Positions 21,843 through 28,704 of a stretch of DNA of 33,171 nt are shown here, in pieces. Every line of letters begins with the position of its first letter. Position 1 is the stretch's first letter. The translations under genes and the position numbers were made by a program. The notes under the pieces are model-generated. The model was given only the letters and a program-made list of their open reading frames with translations, was not told the origin of the DNA and searched no databases. Source of the DNA: Desulfobacca sp. (GTDB lineage: Bacteria; Desulfobacterota; Desulfobaccia; Desulfobaccales; Desulfobaccaceae); contig JAQVHY010000020.1 of assembly GCA_028695935.1 (NCBI GenBank), positions 1 to 33,171 of the forward strand, written 5' to 3'.

Positions 21843-22439
21843 TTGATTAATGACCCTCAGCCGATATCCGCATTGATTCCCAAAGATAAGATTGCCTTTG
21901 ATATTGATGGGGTGGTAGCCGATATTATGACTACCTTTATCAATCTAGGACGGGAACGCTATGGCCTGGAGCATTTGCGCTATGAGGATATTACCGACTT
22001 TTATCTCCATCGCTGTTTGCGGATGGAAGAAGCGATTATCATGGAAATCCTGGAGATGCTGATCGACCGGCCCCATGAGCTGGAGATTAAGCCGTTGCCC
22101 CATGCCGTGCAAGTGCTGACTCAACTGGCCCAAGAAACGCCCTTGTTGTTTATTACGGCGCGCGACAAGGTGGAGCCGATCCAGACCTGGCTTCATCAGA
22201 CCCTGACCAAAGTTCCACCCCAGGCGATCCGCATTATTGCCACCGGGGATCCGGATATCAAGCTGGAGTATTTGCATGACCACGGGATCGACTACTTTGT
22301 GGAGGATCGCCTGGATACCTGCTGGCAGTTGTCCCAAAACGGCGTTACCCCCATTGTCTATGATCAACCCTGGAACCGCCGGACCCATCCTTTCCAGATT
22401 GTCTATAATTGGCAAGACATTGCCCGTCTGCTATTTTAA
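21843..22439 (+). CDS. HAD-family phosphatase, 5'-nucleotidase-like
   Basis: A 198-residue HAD hydrolase starting at TTG, 7 nt after AAGGAGGA. Motif I is IAFDIDGVVAD (nucleophile D20, acid D22), motif II is LLFITARDK, and a later DYFVEDRLDTC gives the C-terminal acidic region. The order and size fit the 5'(3')-deoxyribonucleotidase-like branch. It lies 46 bp after the phosphoribosyltransferase, likely in the same operon, consistent with nucleotide-related work. The exact substrate is unknown. Confidence 0.78.
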   Translation: MINDPQPISALIPKDKIAFDIDGVVADIMTTFINLGRERYGLEHLRYEDITDFYLHRCLRMEEAIIMEILEMLIDRPHELEIKPLPHAVQVLTQLAQETPLLFITARDKVEPIQTWLHQTLTKVPPQAIRIIATGDPDIKLEYLHDHGIDYFVEDRLDTCWQLSQNGVTPIVYDQPWNRRTHPFQIVYNWQDIARLLF

Positions 22440-22875
22440 CCATAAGATGCCGGTCACGGGACTCGGAAATAACTGGCAGGGCTAAGGACTGATCTATGGT
22501 TTAATCAACCGCCCGGGCCAGCAGATCAGGGCTTAGACCGATTTAGGAGGAACAAAGGGCCTAATCAAGGGACCATGGGGAATAAAGAGATTTCAACCAG
22601 ACGCGCAAAATTTCCAAGCCTTACTAATCGCCCTACCTAATTTAGTTGAATATCCCCTGCTAAGCGCAACGACCGCCCGATTTTTAGGCTTACGCCGGAA
22701 TTTCTCTGGAGGTGATATTTTTTGCTCAGATGCAGACCGGACAGCTGGTCACCGGGATATCATTATAATTCTTAAGAAGCTAAAATCGGAGATAAAGTTG
22801 TGGGATAAAAATTTTAGCTAGCTGAGATAAGAGATCAGCAGGCCTGATAAACTTTATAGTGTTGATATATTTTTT
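22440..22875 (+). other. Non-coding upstream half of the flagellin control region
   Basis: About 430 bp without a convincing gene. RBS-like stretches (TTAGGAGGAAC at 22542-22552, GGAGGTGAT at 22709-22717) are not followed by a frame longer than about 17 codons. CTAAAAT (22780-22786) and ATTTTAG (22812-22818) form a weak hairpin. The last 100 bp become strongly AT-rich toward the operator array. Confidence 0.5.
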
Positions 22876-22937
22876 GAACAAAATATTTTAAATTGTTGAA
22901 CAAATGGTTCTTACTTGCTAATCTGGGCAGACCTTGG

Positions 22938-22961
22938 TAAATTTTTTTTAAAAAAAATTTA
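22938..22961. repeat. 24-bp perfect A/T palindrome
   Basis: TAAA, eight T, eight A, TTTA: a perfect palindrome in the middle of the flagellin operator array. The abutting T8 and A8 tracts should bend or stiffen DNA, and the TAAA-type end runs into the sigma-28-like -35. It might be a looping or IHF/HU-type site. Confidence 0.85.
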
Positions 22962-22987
22962 AAGTTACTGAACAAACGGTTCGATAA
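22960..22987 (+). promoter_or_regulatory. Sigma-28 (FliA)-type flagellin promoter
   Basis: TAAAGTTA (22960-22967) matches TAAAGTTT at 7 of 8, then 12 bp, then TTCGATAA (22980-22987) matching GCCGATAA at 6 of 8. The spacer is one longer than the 11-bp optimum. The predicted start near 22994 gives a leader of about 55 nt. Confidence 0.6.
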
Positions 22988-23048
22988 GAAAAACAAATGA
23001 TTCAATTATCTGACAAGGATGTCGAGGCCTACAAGGAGGTAACCGATT

Positions 23049-23933
23049 ATGTCACTAGTAATTAACCACAATCTGATGGCCATGAATGCGGCCCGTAATC
23101 TTGATTTTGCTTATAACCAGTTGTCCGTTTCGGTCCAGCGTTTATCATCGGGGTTACGAATTAATTCGGCGGCCGATGATGCGGCCGGGTTGGCAATTCG
23201 GGAAATGATGCGGGCTGATATTAGGGTCTTGAATCAGGGAGTAAGGAATGCGAACGATGCGATATCGTTGATCCAAACCGCGGATGGGGCACTTTCCGTA
23301 ATCGACGAGAAGCTGATCCGGATGAAAGAGTTGGCCGAGCAGGCGGCCACCGGGACTTATACCACGGCGCAGCGGGCCATCATGGATAGTGAATATCAGG
23401 CCATGGCTTCAGAGATCACCCGTATTGCCAATGCCACCGACTTCAACGGAGTTAATCTGTTGAACGGCGATTTATCGGGCTCCGGTTTGGATGGGTCTTT
23501 TGGCAATCAGATGAAAATCCATTTTGGGACCGGCAACAGTTCGGCGGAAGATTATTATTACATTCGGATAAACAGTGCGACGGCCTCGGCTCTGGGGGTG
23601 GGCAATACCATTACGGTAGGTGCGGCAGGATATACTATCAGTACCCAATCAGCCGCCCAACAAGCCTTGGAAGCTTTGGATGCGGCCATCCATAGCAAGG
23701 ATAACATTCGGGCCCATTTAGGGGGGGTTGCCAATCGGTTGAGTAATACGATTTCTAACCTGACCATCCAGGCTGAGAATCTCCAGGCCGCCGAGTCCCG
23801 TATTTCGGACGTTGACGTGGCTACGGAGATGACCGAATATATGCGCAATCAGATCCTGGTTCAGTCTGCGGTGGCCATGGTAAGTCAGGCCAATTCGTTG
23901 CCATCGATGGCTTTACAGTTATTAGGAGGCTGA
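23049..23933 (+). CDS. fliC: Flagellin
   Basis: Filament subunit, exported through the flagellar type III apparatus and polymerised outside the cell. The 294-residue product has the conserved D0/D1 N-terminus (SLVINHNLMAMNAARNL, RLSSGLRINSAADDAAGLAI) and C-terminus (AAESRISDVDVATEMTEYMR, AMVSQANSLPSMALQLLGG). The variable middle is short (about 145-215), so the filament has a small surface domain. The RBS AAGGAGGT (23033-23040) is 8 nt before the ATG. A sigma-28-type promoter and operator array lie upstream, and a MerR-type regulator follows after 32 bp. No other flagellar gene is present, so this locus is detached from the main cluster. Confidence 0.95.
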   Translation: MSLVINHNLMAMNAARNLDFAYNQLSVSVQRLSSGLRINSAADDAAGLAIREMMRADIRVLNQGVRNANDAISLIQTADGALSVIDEKLIRMKELAEQAATGTYTTAQRAIMDSEYQAMASEITRIANATDFNGVNLLNGDLSGSGLDGSFGNQMKIHFGTGNSSAEDYYYIRINSATASALGVGNTITVGAAGYTISTQSAAQQALEALDAAIHSKDNIRAHLGGVANRLSNTISNLTIQAENLQAAESRISDVDVATEMTEYMRNQILVQSAVAMVSQANSLPSMALQLLGG

Positions 23934-23965
23934 TAGGGGGCTAAGCCTCACGGAGGTAAAAAGTT

Positions 23966-24238
23966 ATGGCGAAGATTGATCTGGATTCAAGGGTAATGCT
24001 AAATATAGATCAGGTTTCCAAACTCACTGGGGTGAGGAAGTCGACGCTGCGATATTGGGAAAAGACCTTTGAAGAATTTTTGAAACCCAAACGGACGGAA
24101 TCCAACCGCCGGGAATATAGTCTGGCGGATGTGGAAAAGGTCAACACTATCAAAAGACTGATCGACGAAGAACACCTTACCACCTTAGGAGTGCGCTTGC
24201 GGTTGGATCAATTCTCGGATGACTTCCAGGGTAATTGA
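23966..24238 (+). CDS. MerR-type DNA-binding regulator
   Basis: A 90-residue protein with a winged-helix MerR head: NIDQVSKLTGVRKSTLRYWE, then EYSLADVEKVNTIKRLIDE. A short helical C-terminus (LTTLGVRLRLDQF) lacks any effector domain or metal cysteines. The RBS GGAGG lies 9 nt before the ATG. It is 32 bp after the flagellin gene and probably shares its transcript, which makes it a candidate to bind the operator dyads upstream (inference). Chaperone-associated HspR-like proteins have similar heads, but no partner gene is here. Confidence 0.82.
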   Translation: MAKIDLDSRVMLNIDQVSKLTGVRKSTLRYWEKTFEEFLKPKRTESNRREYSLADVEKVNTIKRLIDEEHLTTLGVRLRLDQFSDDFQGN

Positions 24239-24363
24239 TAACCGTGTTAGCTAACCTCGGCAGAGGTGGAAGGAATCGGATATACTTGCCTTTCCAAGGA
24301 GTGGTCAAATCAGGAGAGGGCCAATAATAGGGGATCGAGTCTTGATTTGGTTGACGTAAAGCA

Positions 24364-24450
24364 ATCGACCGAAACGACCTGTCTGGTCTTGAAGCTAAGG
24401 GGGATGATCATAACGGTGGGTTCCAGATTAAGGAGGTCGTTTCGGTTGAT
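24364..24450 (+). ncRNA. Candidate structured RNA with a 17-bp stem
   Basis: ATCGACCGAAACGACCT (24364-24380) pairs with AGGTCGTTTCGGTTGAT (24434-24450) along 17 bp, with one G-U wobble in RNA. Inside, TCTGG (24382-24386) pairs with CCAGA (24423-24427). The element lies in the 375-bp gap after the MerR gene, where I see no convincing gene. It could be a small RNA, the 3' structure of the flagellin transcript or a small palindromic insertion. No T tract follows directly. Confidence 0.45.
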
Positions 24451-24613
24451 AGGCTTGGAGCAGCAAAGACCCGGAGAGGGCAGCAGTTAAGAGACTGCAA
24501 ATATTAGTACCGGCGTCTAAACCGAAAACATGATCATCTGAGGACCGAAGGCTGGGTAAGGTGACGAGGCGAGTAAATCTGGTGCCAAGATTTTTGGTGG
24601 AGACGGCGCAAGA

Positions 24614-25345
24614 CTAAATCATTTTTGAATAGGGGGTAGGCGGGGCCAAGATTTCGGCCAGATGATAGATTTTCAGGGGCCAATGGCGGTCCCGGATGAT
24701 TCCGGCCAGATGCATCAGACAACTTAAGTCCTGGGATACCAAACCATCCGCACCAACATCCAACACTGCCTGTAAATAACTCTCACCTATAGCCTGAGAA
24801 AGTTCAGGGTATTTTACCGAAAACAGACCGCCAAAACCACAGCAGGAGTAATAGGGGGACACTTGCCGGATGGTTAGACTGGACACCTGGTCCAGTAAAG
24901 CCGGCAGATGGTCAAGGAGTCCTAATTGCCGGGCGGCACAGGAGCGGTGCAGGACCAGGGTGCCAGAAAAATTTAGGGGCCAGGGTAGGGGCATCTGGTG
25001 GGCCAGCCATTCGCTCCATTCCCAGACACGTGATTGTAATCGGGTCAGACGGGTAGCTTCAGGAACGTCGGTGACTAACTGATTATAGTGTTGTCGTACG
25101 GTCAGGACACAAGAAGCACTGGGACAGAGGACCGTTTCGGCCGCGCCAAAGACCTGAAGAAAATGGCGCATTAATTTCCGAGCCGCGGGCCATTCTCCGG
25201 CATTATAGGCAAACTGGCCGCAGCAGGTCTGCGCTTTAGGGTAGTCCCAGGCGATCCCGAAGTGATCCAGAGAATCAGTGAGGGCTTGGCCTAGGGCTGG
25301 GGCGCATTGGTCAAGATAACAAGGAATAAAGAGTTGGACGGTCAA
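24614..25345 (-). CDS. CCG-domain Fe-S protein, LutA/HdrB-like
   Basis: A 243-residue cytoplasmic redox protein with two cysteine-rich CCG domains, as in LutA/YkgE and the B subunit of heterodisulfide reductase. The first has FIPCYLDQCAP, TCCGQFAYN and CPSASC; the second has LHRSCAARQLGLL, YYSCCGFGGLFSVKYP and SQDLSCLMHL. Length and order match LutA of lactate-oxidation operons. The partners LutB and LutC are not adjacent, so it is an orphan here. The start is TTG with no strong RBS. A repeat-rich gap lies upstream. Confidence 0.8.
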   Translation of the reverse strand: MTVQLFIPCYLDQCAPALGQALTDSLDHFGIAWDYPKAQTCCGQFAYNAGEWPAARKLMRHFLQVFGAAETVLCPSASCVLTVRQHYNQLVTDVPEATRLTRLQSRVWEWSEWLAHQMPLPWPLNFSGTLVLHRSCAARQLGLLDHLPALLDQVSSLTIRQVSPYYSCCGFGGLFSVKYPELSQAIGESYLQAVLDVGADGLVSQDLSCLMHLAGIIRDRHWPLKIYHLAEILAPPTPYSKMI

Positions 25346-25369
25346 CGATGGGGACCTTTAGATAAATTT

Positions 25370-25632
25370 AGCTAGTGTCCATCCGGGAACCCACTTTTCT
25401 CTGCTCCATAACGCGGGAGAGTAAAAAAGTGGTGATAGATATTATACAGTTTTCTGTGTTTAGTTTTCTCTTTTCTGTTGAAAAAAATAATTTATTCAAT
25501 GCCTTAAGATCTGAGTTTGTTGCATTTGAATGAAAACTTGGTATTAAACCATCTCGATATGTTGAAATTTACGTCCCCCTCCCCCAACCCCTCCCACGGT
25601 GGGGAGGGGAGTTTATGTAAGTAAGCCAGCTA
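25370..25632. repeat. MITE-like repeat, copy 1 (interrupted)
   Basis: Begins AGCTAGTGTCCATCCGGGAA (25370) and ends near GTAAGCCAGCT (25632). It contains ATCTCGATATGTTGAAATTT (25551-25570), identical to copy 2, then a C-rich/G-rich hairpin (CCCCTCCCAC...GTGGGGAGGGG). Relative to the other copies it has about 105 extra bp between 25447 and 25549. Its right end overlaps the left end of copy 2. Confidence 0.65.
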
Positions 25633-25784
25633 GTATCCATCCGGAAACCCGCTTTCCCCTCCCCCTTGATGGGGGAGGCTTAGGGTGGTGGTGAAAAATA
25701 TCATCTCGATATGTTGAAATTTACGCCATCCTACACAACCCCCTTGCGTGGTAGGGAGAGGGAGTTTACGGATGACTACTAACT
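25628..25784. repeat. MITE-like repeat, copy 2
   Basis: A 157-bp unit with imperfect terminal inverted repeats: AGCTAGTATCCATCCGGAAA at the left and, read inverted, AGTTAGTAGTCATCCGTAAA at the right. Inside are the hairpin CCCCTCCCCC-TTGAT-GGGGGAGG (25656-25678) and the shared core ATCTCGATATGTTGAAATTT (25703-25722). It has no coding capacity. The right terminus includes the stop codon of the ybbR-type gene. Confidence 0.7.
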
Positions 25785-26729
25785 GGATTTTTTGGCCTTT
25801 TGCAAGAGCACCTGGACCTTTTCGGGCTGAATACGCACCAATTCCAGGCCGGAAGGTAAGGACGCTTTAACCTCGACGCGATGGCTTCCGGGTTTGAGGT
25901 TTTTGAGTTCAACTTTGGCAGTCAAATCGTCAGGTGATAGATCAGCTAATTGCGTCATGGGCCCTCGGACGGTTAGCGAGACCTGTGCCGGGTTTAGTTT
26001 TACTGGACCGGAGGCCATGGCGGGTATTATCTTAATCTTATGAAATACCCTGGTTTTCTTTATAGGGATTATTTCCAGGTAAGCTAGCATCGGTTTACTC
26101 CCGATGTAGGATAGATGAAGATTCTGGAAATCGAGGTCTACCTCCCGGGTTACCGGAGAGCTCAGATGACTGACATCGATGGGCAGGGTTTTCAGGGAGT
26201 TCAGTTGGGAGATTTCACTTTTAGGTCCCTTAATATCGATCTGCTCCGGTGTAATACTGATTTTCCTTATTTCATAACCTGGGGCTGGCTGGCCCTTGAC
26301 GATAGGATGGACTTCCAGTTGACGGATAATGGCTTGATCAAGGATTACCGTAATGGCACTGGGACGGATGCGAGTTACCATTACCCCTCTAGGAAAGTAA
26401 AGGCTGCCAGGACTTAAGGGGAAAACATGGTTGCCAATCTTATAGCCGGTGAGATCAAGCCGTTTGTGTAATTTCTCGTTGGCCAATTCCCGAACCACAC
26501 TACGCGGGCCTTGGATGCGGACCTCAAGTTGGGAGGGGATGTCGTTGGTAACGATAAGGTCCCGGGGAATATTTACCAGTTCCAGGTTCAAAGTTAGACT
26601 GGTTTCGATACGCTCTTCACCGCCGATGGCAAACCATAAGGCTAAGGCGAGGACTAAAGAAAGTAACTTAAGGCCCTTATTTTTCGACAATGAAGTTAAA
26701 AATCTTTGCCAACCAGCTTTTTTGACCAC
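25779..26729 (-). CDS. YbbR-domain protein, CdaA regulator (CdaR-like)
   Basis: A 316-residue membrane-anchored protein with an N-terminal hydrophobic helix (LLSLVLALALWFAIGG, about 23-38) and then three or four YbbR repeats of about 85 residues (VRIQGPRSVVRELAN, IDIKGPKSEISQLNSL, LTVRGPMTQLADLSP). YbbR/CdaR proteins modulate the neighbouring diadenylate cyclase. It overlaps the cdaA 3' end by 53 bp if the GTG at 26729 is used. That GTG follows a (GAA)6 tract rather than a spaced Shine-Dalgarno, and a TTG near 26690 is an alternative. Its stop codon TAG lies in the end of a MITE-like repeat, so the C-terminus was probably set by that insertion. Confidence 0.87.
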   Translation of the reverse strand: MVKKAGWQRFLTSLSKNKGLKLLSLVLALALWFAIGGEERIETSLTLNLELVNIPRDLIVTNDIPSQLEVRIQGPRSVVRELANEKLHKRLDLTGYKIGNHVFPLSPGSLYFPRGVMVTRIRPSAITVILDQAIIRQLEVHPIVKGQPAPGYEIRKISITPEQIDIKGPKSEISQLNSLKTLPIDVSHLSSPVTREVDLDFQNLHLSYIGSKPMLAYLEIIPIKKTRVFHKIKIIPAMASGPVKLNPAQVSLTVRGPMTQLADLSPDDLTAKVELKNLKPGSHRVEVKASLPSGLELVRIQPEKVQVLLQKAKKSS

Positions 26730-27489
26730 TTTCTTCTTCTTCTTCTTCTTTGGTAAATAATTCCTCTAGGTTTTGTAACAATTGCACCCGGCTGAGGTTG
26801 GGAATTATTTTGCCGCTCCGGGCGATCGATACCTGAGCTTTTTCCTCGGAGATAATCAGAGCCACGGCATCAGTGTTTTCAGTAATACCCAAACCGGCCC
26901 GGTGTCTGGTCCCCAAAGTTTTGTCAATTCCCGGACGGCGGGATAAGGGGAGAACGCAGCCGGCCGCGACAATCAAGTCGCCCTGAACAATGACGGCGCC
27001 GTCATGGGTAGGGGTATGCGGCCAGAACAGACTGATGAGCAGTTCTCGGGTTACCAGGGCGTCGAGACGGATGGCGCCTTCGAGATAATCGTCCAGTCGA
27101 GCTTCTCGTTCCAGCACGATCAGCGCGCCGATGCGTTTACTGGCCAGGGAGTCGGCGGCGGCACAGATTTCTTCCAGGGCCTTGGGCGCCGAAAGTGATT
27201 GATGGATTATGGCGCGTCGTCCCATGCGGCTCAATACGCGGCGAATATCAGCCTGAAAGAGGATGATCACGATCAACAAAAAGCTATTGACAAAACTTTC
27301 GAGGACCCATTCGAGAGTGAAAAGATCAAGTCGGCGGGCCCCCCAGTAGGCCAGAAACAGGATGACCATGCCGGCCAGGACCTGGCTACCCTGGGTGCCG
27401 CGCAGGAGCAGAATCAACTGGTAGATCAGGATAGCAACCAGGATAATGTCTGCGCCATCTTGCCAGCGCAGGTTAAATAATTCGTGCAT
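26677..27489 (-). CDS. cdaA: Diadenylate cyclase CdaA
   Basis: Membrane enzyme making the second messenger c-di-AMP from two ATP. The 270 residues have three N-terminal transmembrane helices (about 12-80) and a DAC domain with the catalytic motifs DGA (163-165) and GTRHRAGLG (RHR 195-197). The C-terminus carries a run of six Glu encoded by (GAA)6 (26731-26748), followed by SGQKSWLAKIFNF. The ybbR-type gene overlaps its end. The order ftsH-folP-cdaA-ybbR resembles the conserved cdaA-cdaR neighbourhood, with glmM absent here. A MITE-like repeat lies between folP and cdaA and may affect co-transcription. Confidence 0.95.
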   Translation of the reverse strand: MHELFNLRWQDGADIILVAILIYQLILLLRGTQGSQVLAGMVILFLAYWGARRLDLFTLEWVLESFVNSFLLIVIILFQADIRRVLSRMGRRAIIHQSLSAPKALEEICAAADSLASKRIGALIVLEREARLDDYLEGAIRLDALVTRELLISLFWPHTPTHDGAVIVQGDLIVAAGCVLPLSRRPGIDKTLGTRHRAGLGITENTDAVALIISEEKAQVSIARSGKIIPNLSRVQLLQNLEELFTKEEEEEESGQKSWLAKIFNFIVEK

Positions 27490-27547
27490 TTTCTGCTTCT
27501 CGGGAAGGCTGAAGAATATCGGGTATGTGTTCTAGTTGCCAGTTATC

Positions 27548-27710
27548 AATTAGTAATGATTCGGGAACCCAGTTTTCCTTTTTCATTAAAGGGCTTAGGT
27601 TGGTTGGGTAATTAAAAATATTATATGATCTCCATATGTTGAATTTTACGTCCCCCTCCCCCCAACCCCTTCCCACCAGGGGCGGGGGAGTTTCCGGAAG
27701 AATACCAATT
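27548..27710. repeat. MITE-like repeat, copy 3
   Basis: A 163-bp unit between folP and cdaA (a 309-bp gap without genes). Its ends, AATTAGTAATGATTCGGGAA and, inverted, AATTGGTATTCTTCCGGAAA, form imperfect terminal inverted repeats. The core ATCTCCATATGTTGAATTTT (27628-27647) aligns with copies 1 and 2, and a C-rich/G-rich hairpin follows. The rest of the gap shows nothing I can assign. Confidence 0.65.
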
Positions 27711-27798
27711 AAAGCCATTACCGATATAGGTAATGACAATAATTGCCTATTCAGAACATGGGGATGTTCCTACCGATAAATTGATTAAAACAATCACA

Positions 27799-28701
27799 CT
27801 ATCTGGGGTAACTGTGGAGGATTGCTTCCACCATGGCGATTACCTGGTGTCCCCACAGGACGTTATGAGTCCGGATAAGTTGGGCGCCGCGCAGCACCCC
27901 TACGGCAATGGTCGCCAAGGTGCCAATATCGCGCTCGGCGGGCGGTAGATCAAGTATTTTGCCAATAAAGGCTTTACGTGAGGTGCCCAGCAAGATGGGA
28001 CAGCCTAGCTCTTGAAACTCATCCAGACGTTGAATTATTTCGAGATTATGTTTCCAGGTCTTGCCGAATCCAATACCGGGGTCGAGGATTATCTGGTGGC
28101 CAGAGATCCCGTGGGCCAAGGCAAAATCCAGACGTTCCTGAAAGAATTGTTTAATCTCGCCCATCAGATTCTGGTATTGCGGTTTGACCTGCATATTTTG
28201 GGGAGTACCCTGCATATGCATCAGGATTACCGGAACTTTGGCTTCGGCGACCAGGTCAGCCATGTCCGGATCAAATCGCAGGGCGCTGATATCATTGACT
28301 AAGTTAGCACCAGCGCTTAGAGCCTGTCGAGCGATAGCAGCTTTATAGGTATCAATGGAGATCGGCACGTCGGAATGAGCCCGCAGGGTGGCGATGATCG
28401 GGATGACCCGCTCAAGCTCCTCCTCAAGGGGAACCGGGGTGGCATAGGGCCGGGTTGATTCTCCACCGATATCGATGATATCGGCGCCGGCCGCGACCAT
28501 GGCTTGAGCATGTTTGATAGCCACTTGGGGCTCAAAGAATTGGCCGCCATCGGCAAAGGAATCGGGGGTGATATTAAGGATCCCCATGATCACGGTTCTT
28601 TGGGATAAATCGTAAGTATGGCGGCCAATAGTGAGCAGGGTAGGGGAGCTGGGAGCCGTAACCGCCCCCAGGCCGCGGGTGTTCATGGGTCTCTGGTCCA
28701 T
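27799..28701 (-). CDS. folP: Dihydropteroate synthase
   Basis: Joins p-aminobenzoate to the pterin pyrophosphate in folate synthesis; the target of sulfonamides. The 300-residue TIM-barrel has VIMGILNITPDSFADGG (37-53), GADIIDIGGESTRP, ISIDTYKAAIARQAL, ANLVNDISAL, VILMHMQGTPQ, LDPGIGFGKTWKHNL and LLGTSRKAFIG, all the expected DHPS blocks. The ATG lies only 3 bp after the ftsH stop, so translation is likely coupled. The ftsH-folP pairing is conserved in many bacteria. Confidence 0.96.
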   Translation of the reverse strand: MDQRPMNTRGLGAVTAPSSPTLLTIGRHTYDLSQRTVIMGILNITPDSFADGGQFFEPQVAIKHAQAMVAAGADIIDIGGESTRPYATPVPLEEELERVIPIIATLRAHSDVPISIDTYKAAIARQALSAGANLVNDISALRFDPDMADLVAEAKVPVILMHMQGTPQNMQVKPQYQNLMGEIKQFFQERLDFALAHGISGHQIILDPGIGFGKTWKHNLEIIQRLDEFQELGCPILLGTSRKAFIGKILDLPPAERDIGTLATIAVGVLRGAQLIRTHNVLWGHQVIAMVEAILHSYPR

Positions 28702-28704
28702 GGA

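Larger units (their letters stand above)
22876..23003 (+). promoter_or_regulatory. Operator array GAAC-N5-GTTC before flagellin
   Basis: Two perfect dyads, GAACAAATGGTTC (22898-22910) and GAACAAACGGTTC (22970-22982), are each paired with a degenerate copy: GAACAAAATATTT (22876-22888) and AAACAAATGATTC (22991-23003). Start-to-start distances are 22, 72 and 21 bp, close to whole helical turns. A 24-bp A/T palindrome lies between the two pairs. The second dyad lies inside the sigma-28-like promoter, and the first overlaps the -35 of a sigma-70-like promoter (TTGAAC 22896-22901, 17 bp, TAATCT 22919-22924 with TGC extension). Confidence 0.65.

Noticed and set aside
22542-22770. Short frames after RBS-like GGAGG stretches in the flagellin upstream region
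   Set aside because: The longest plausible one is about 17 codons and has no supporting features.
24266-24490. 74-codon open frame after the MerR gene
   Set aside because: No RBS, no family resemblance, and it runs through both arms of the 24364-24450 hairpin.
27473-27739. 88-codon minus-strand open frame upstream of cdaA
   Set aside because: Mostly a translation of MITE-like copy 3 (PPPLVGRGWGEGD is repeat-derived) and overlaps the cdaA start.
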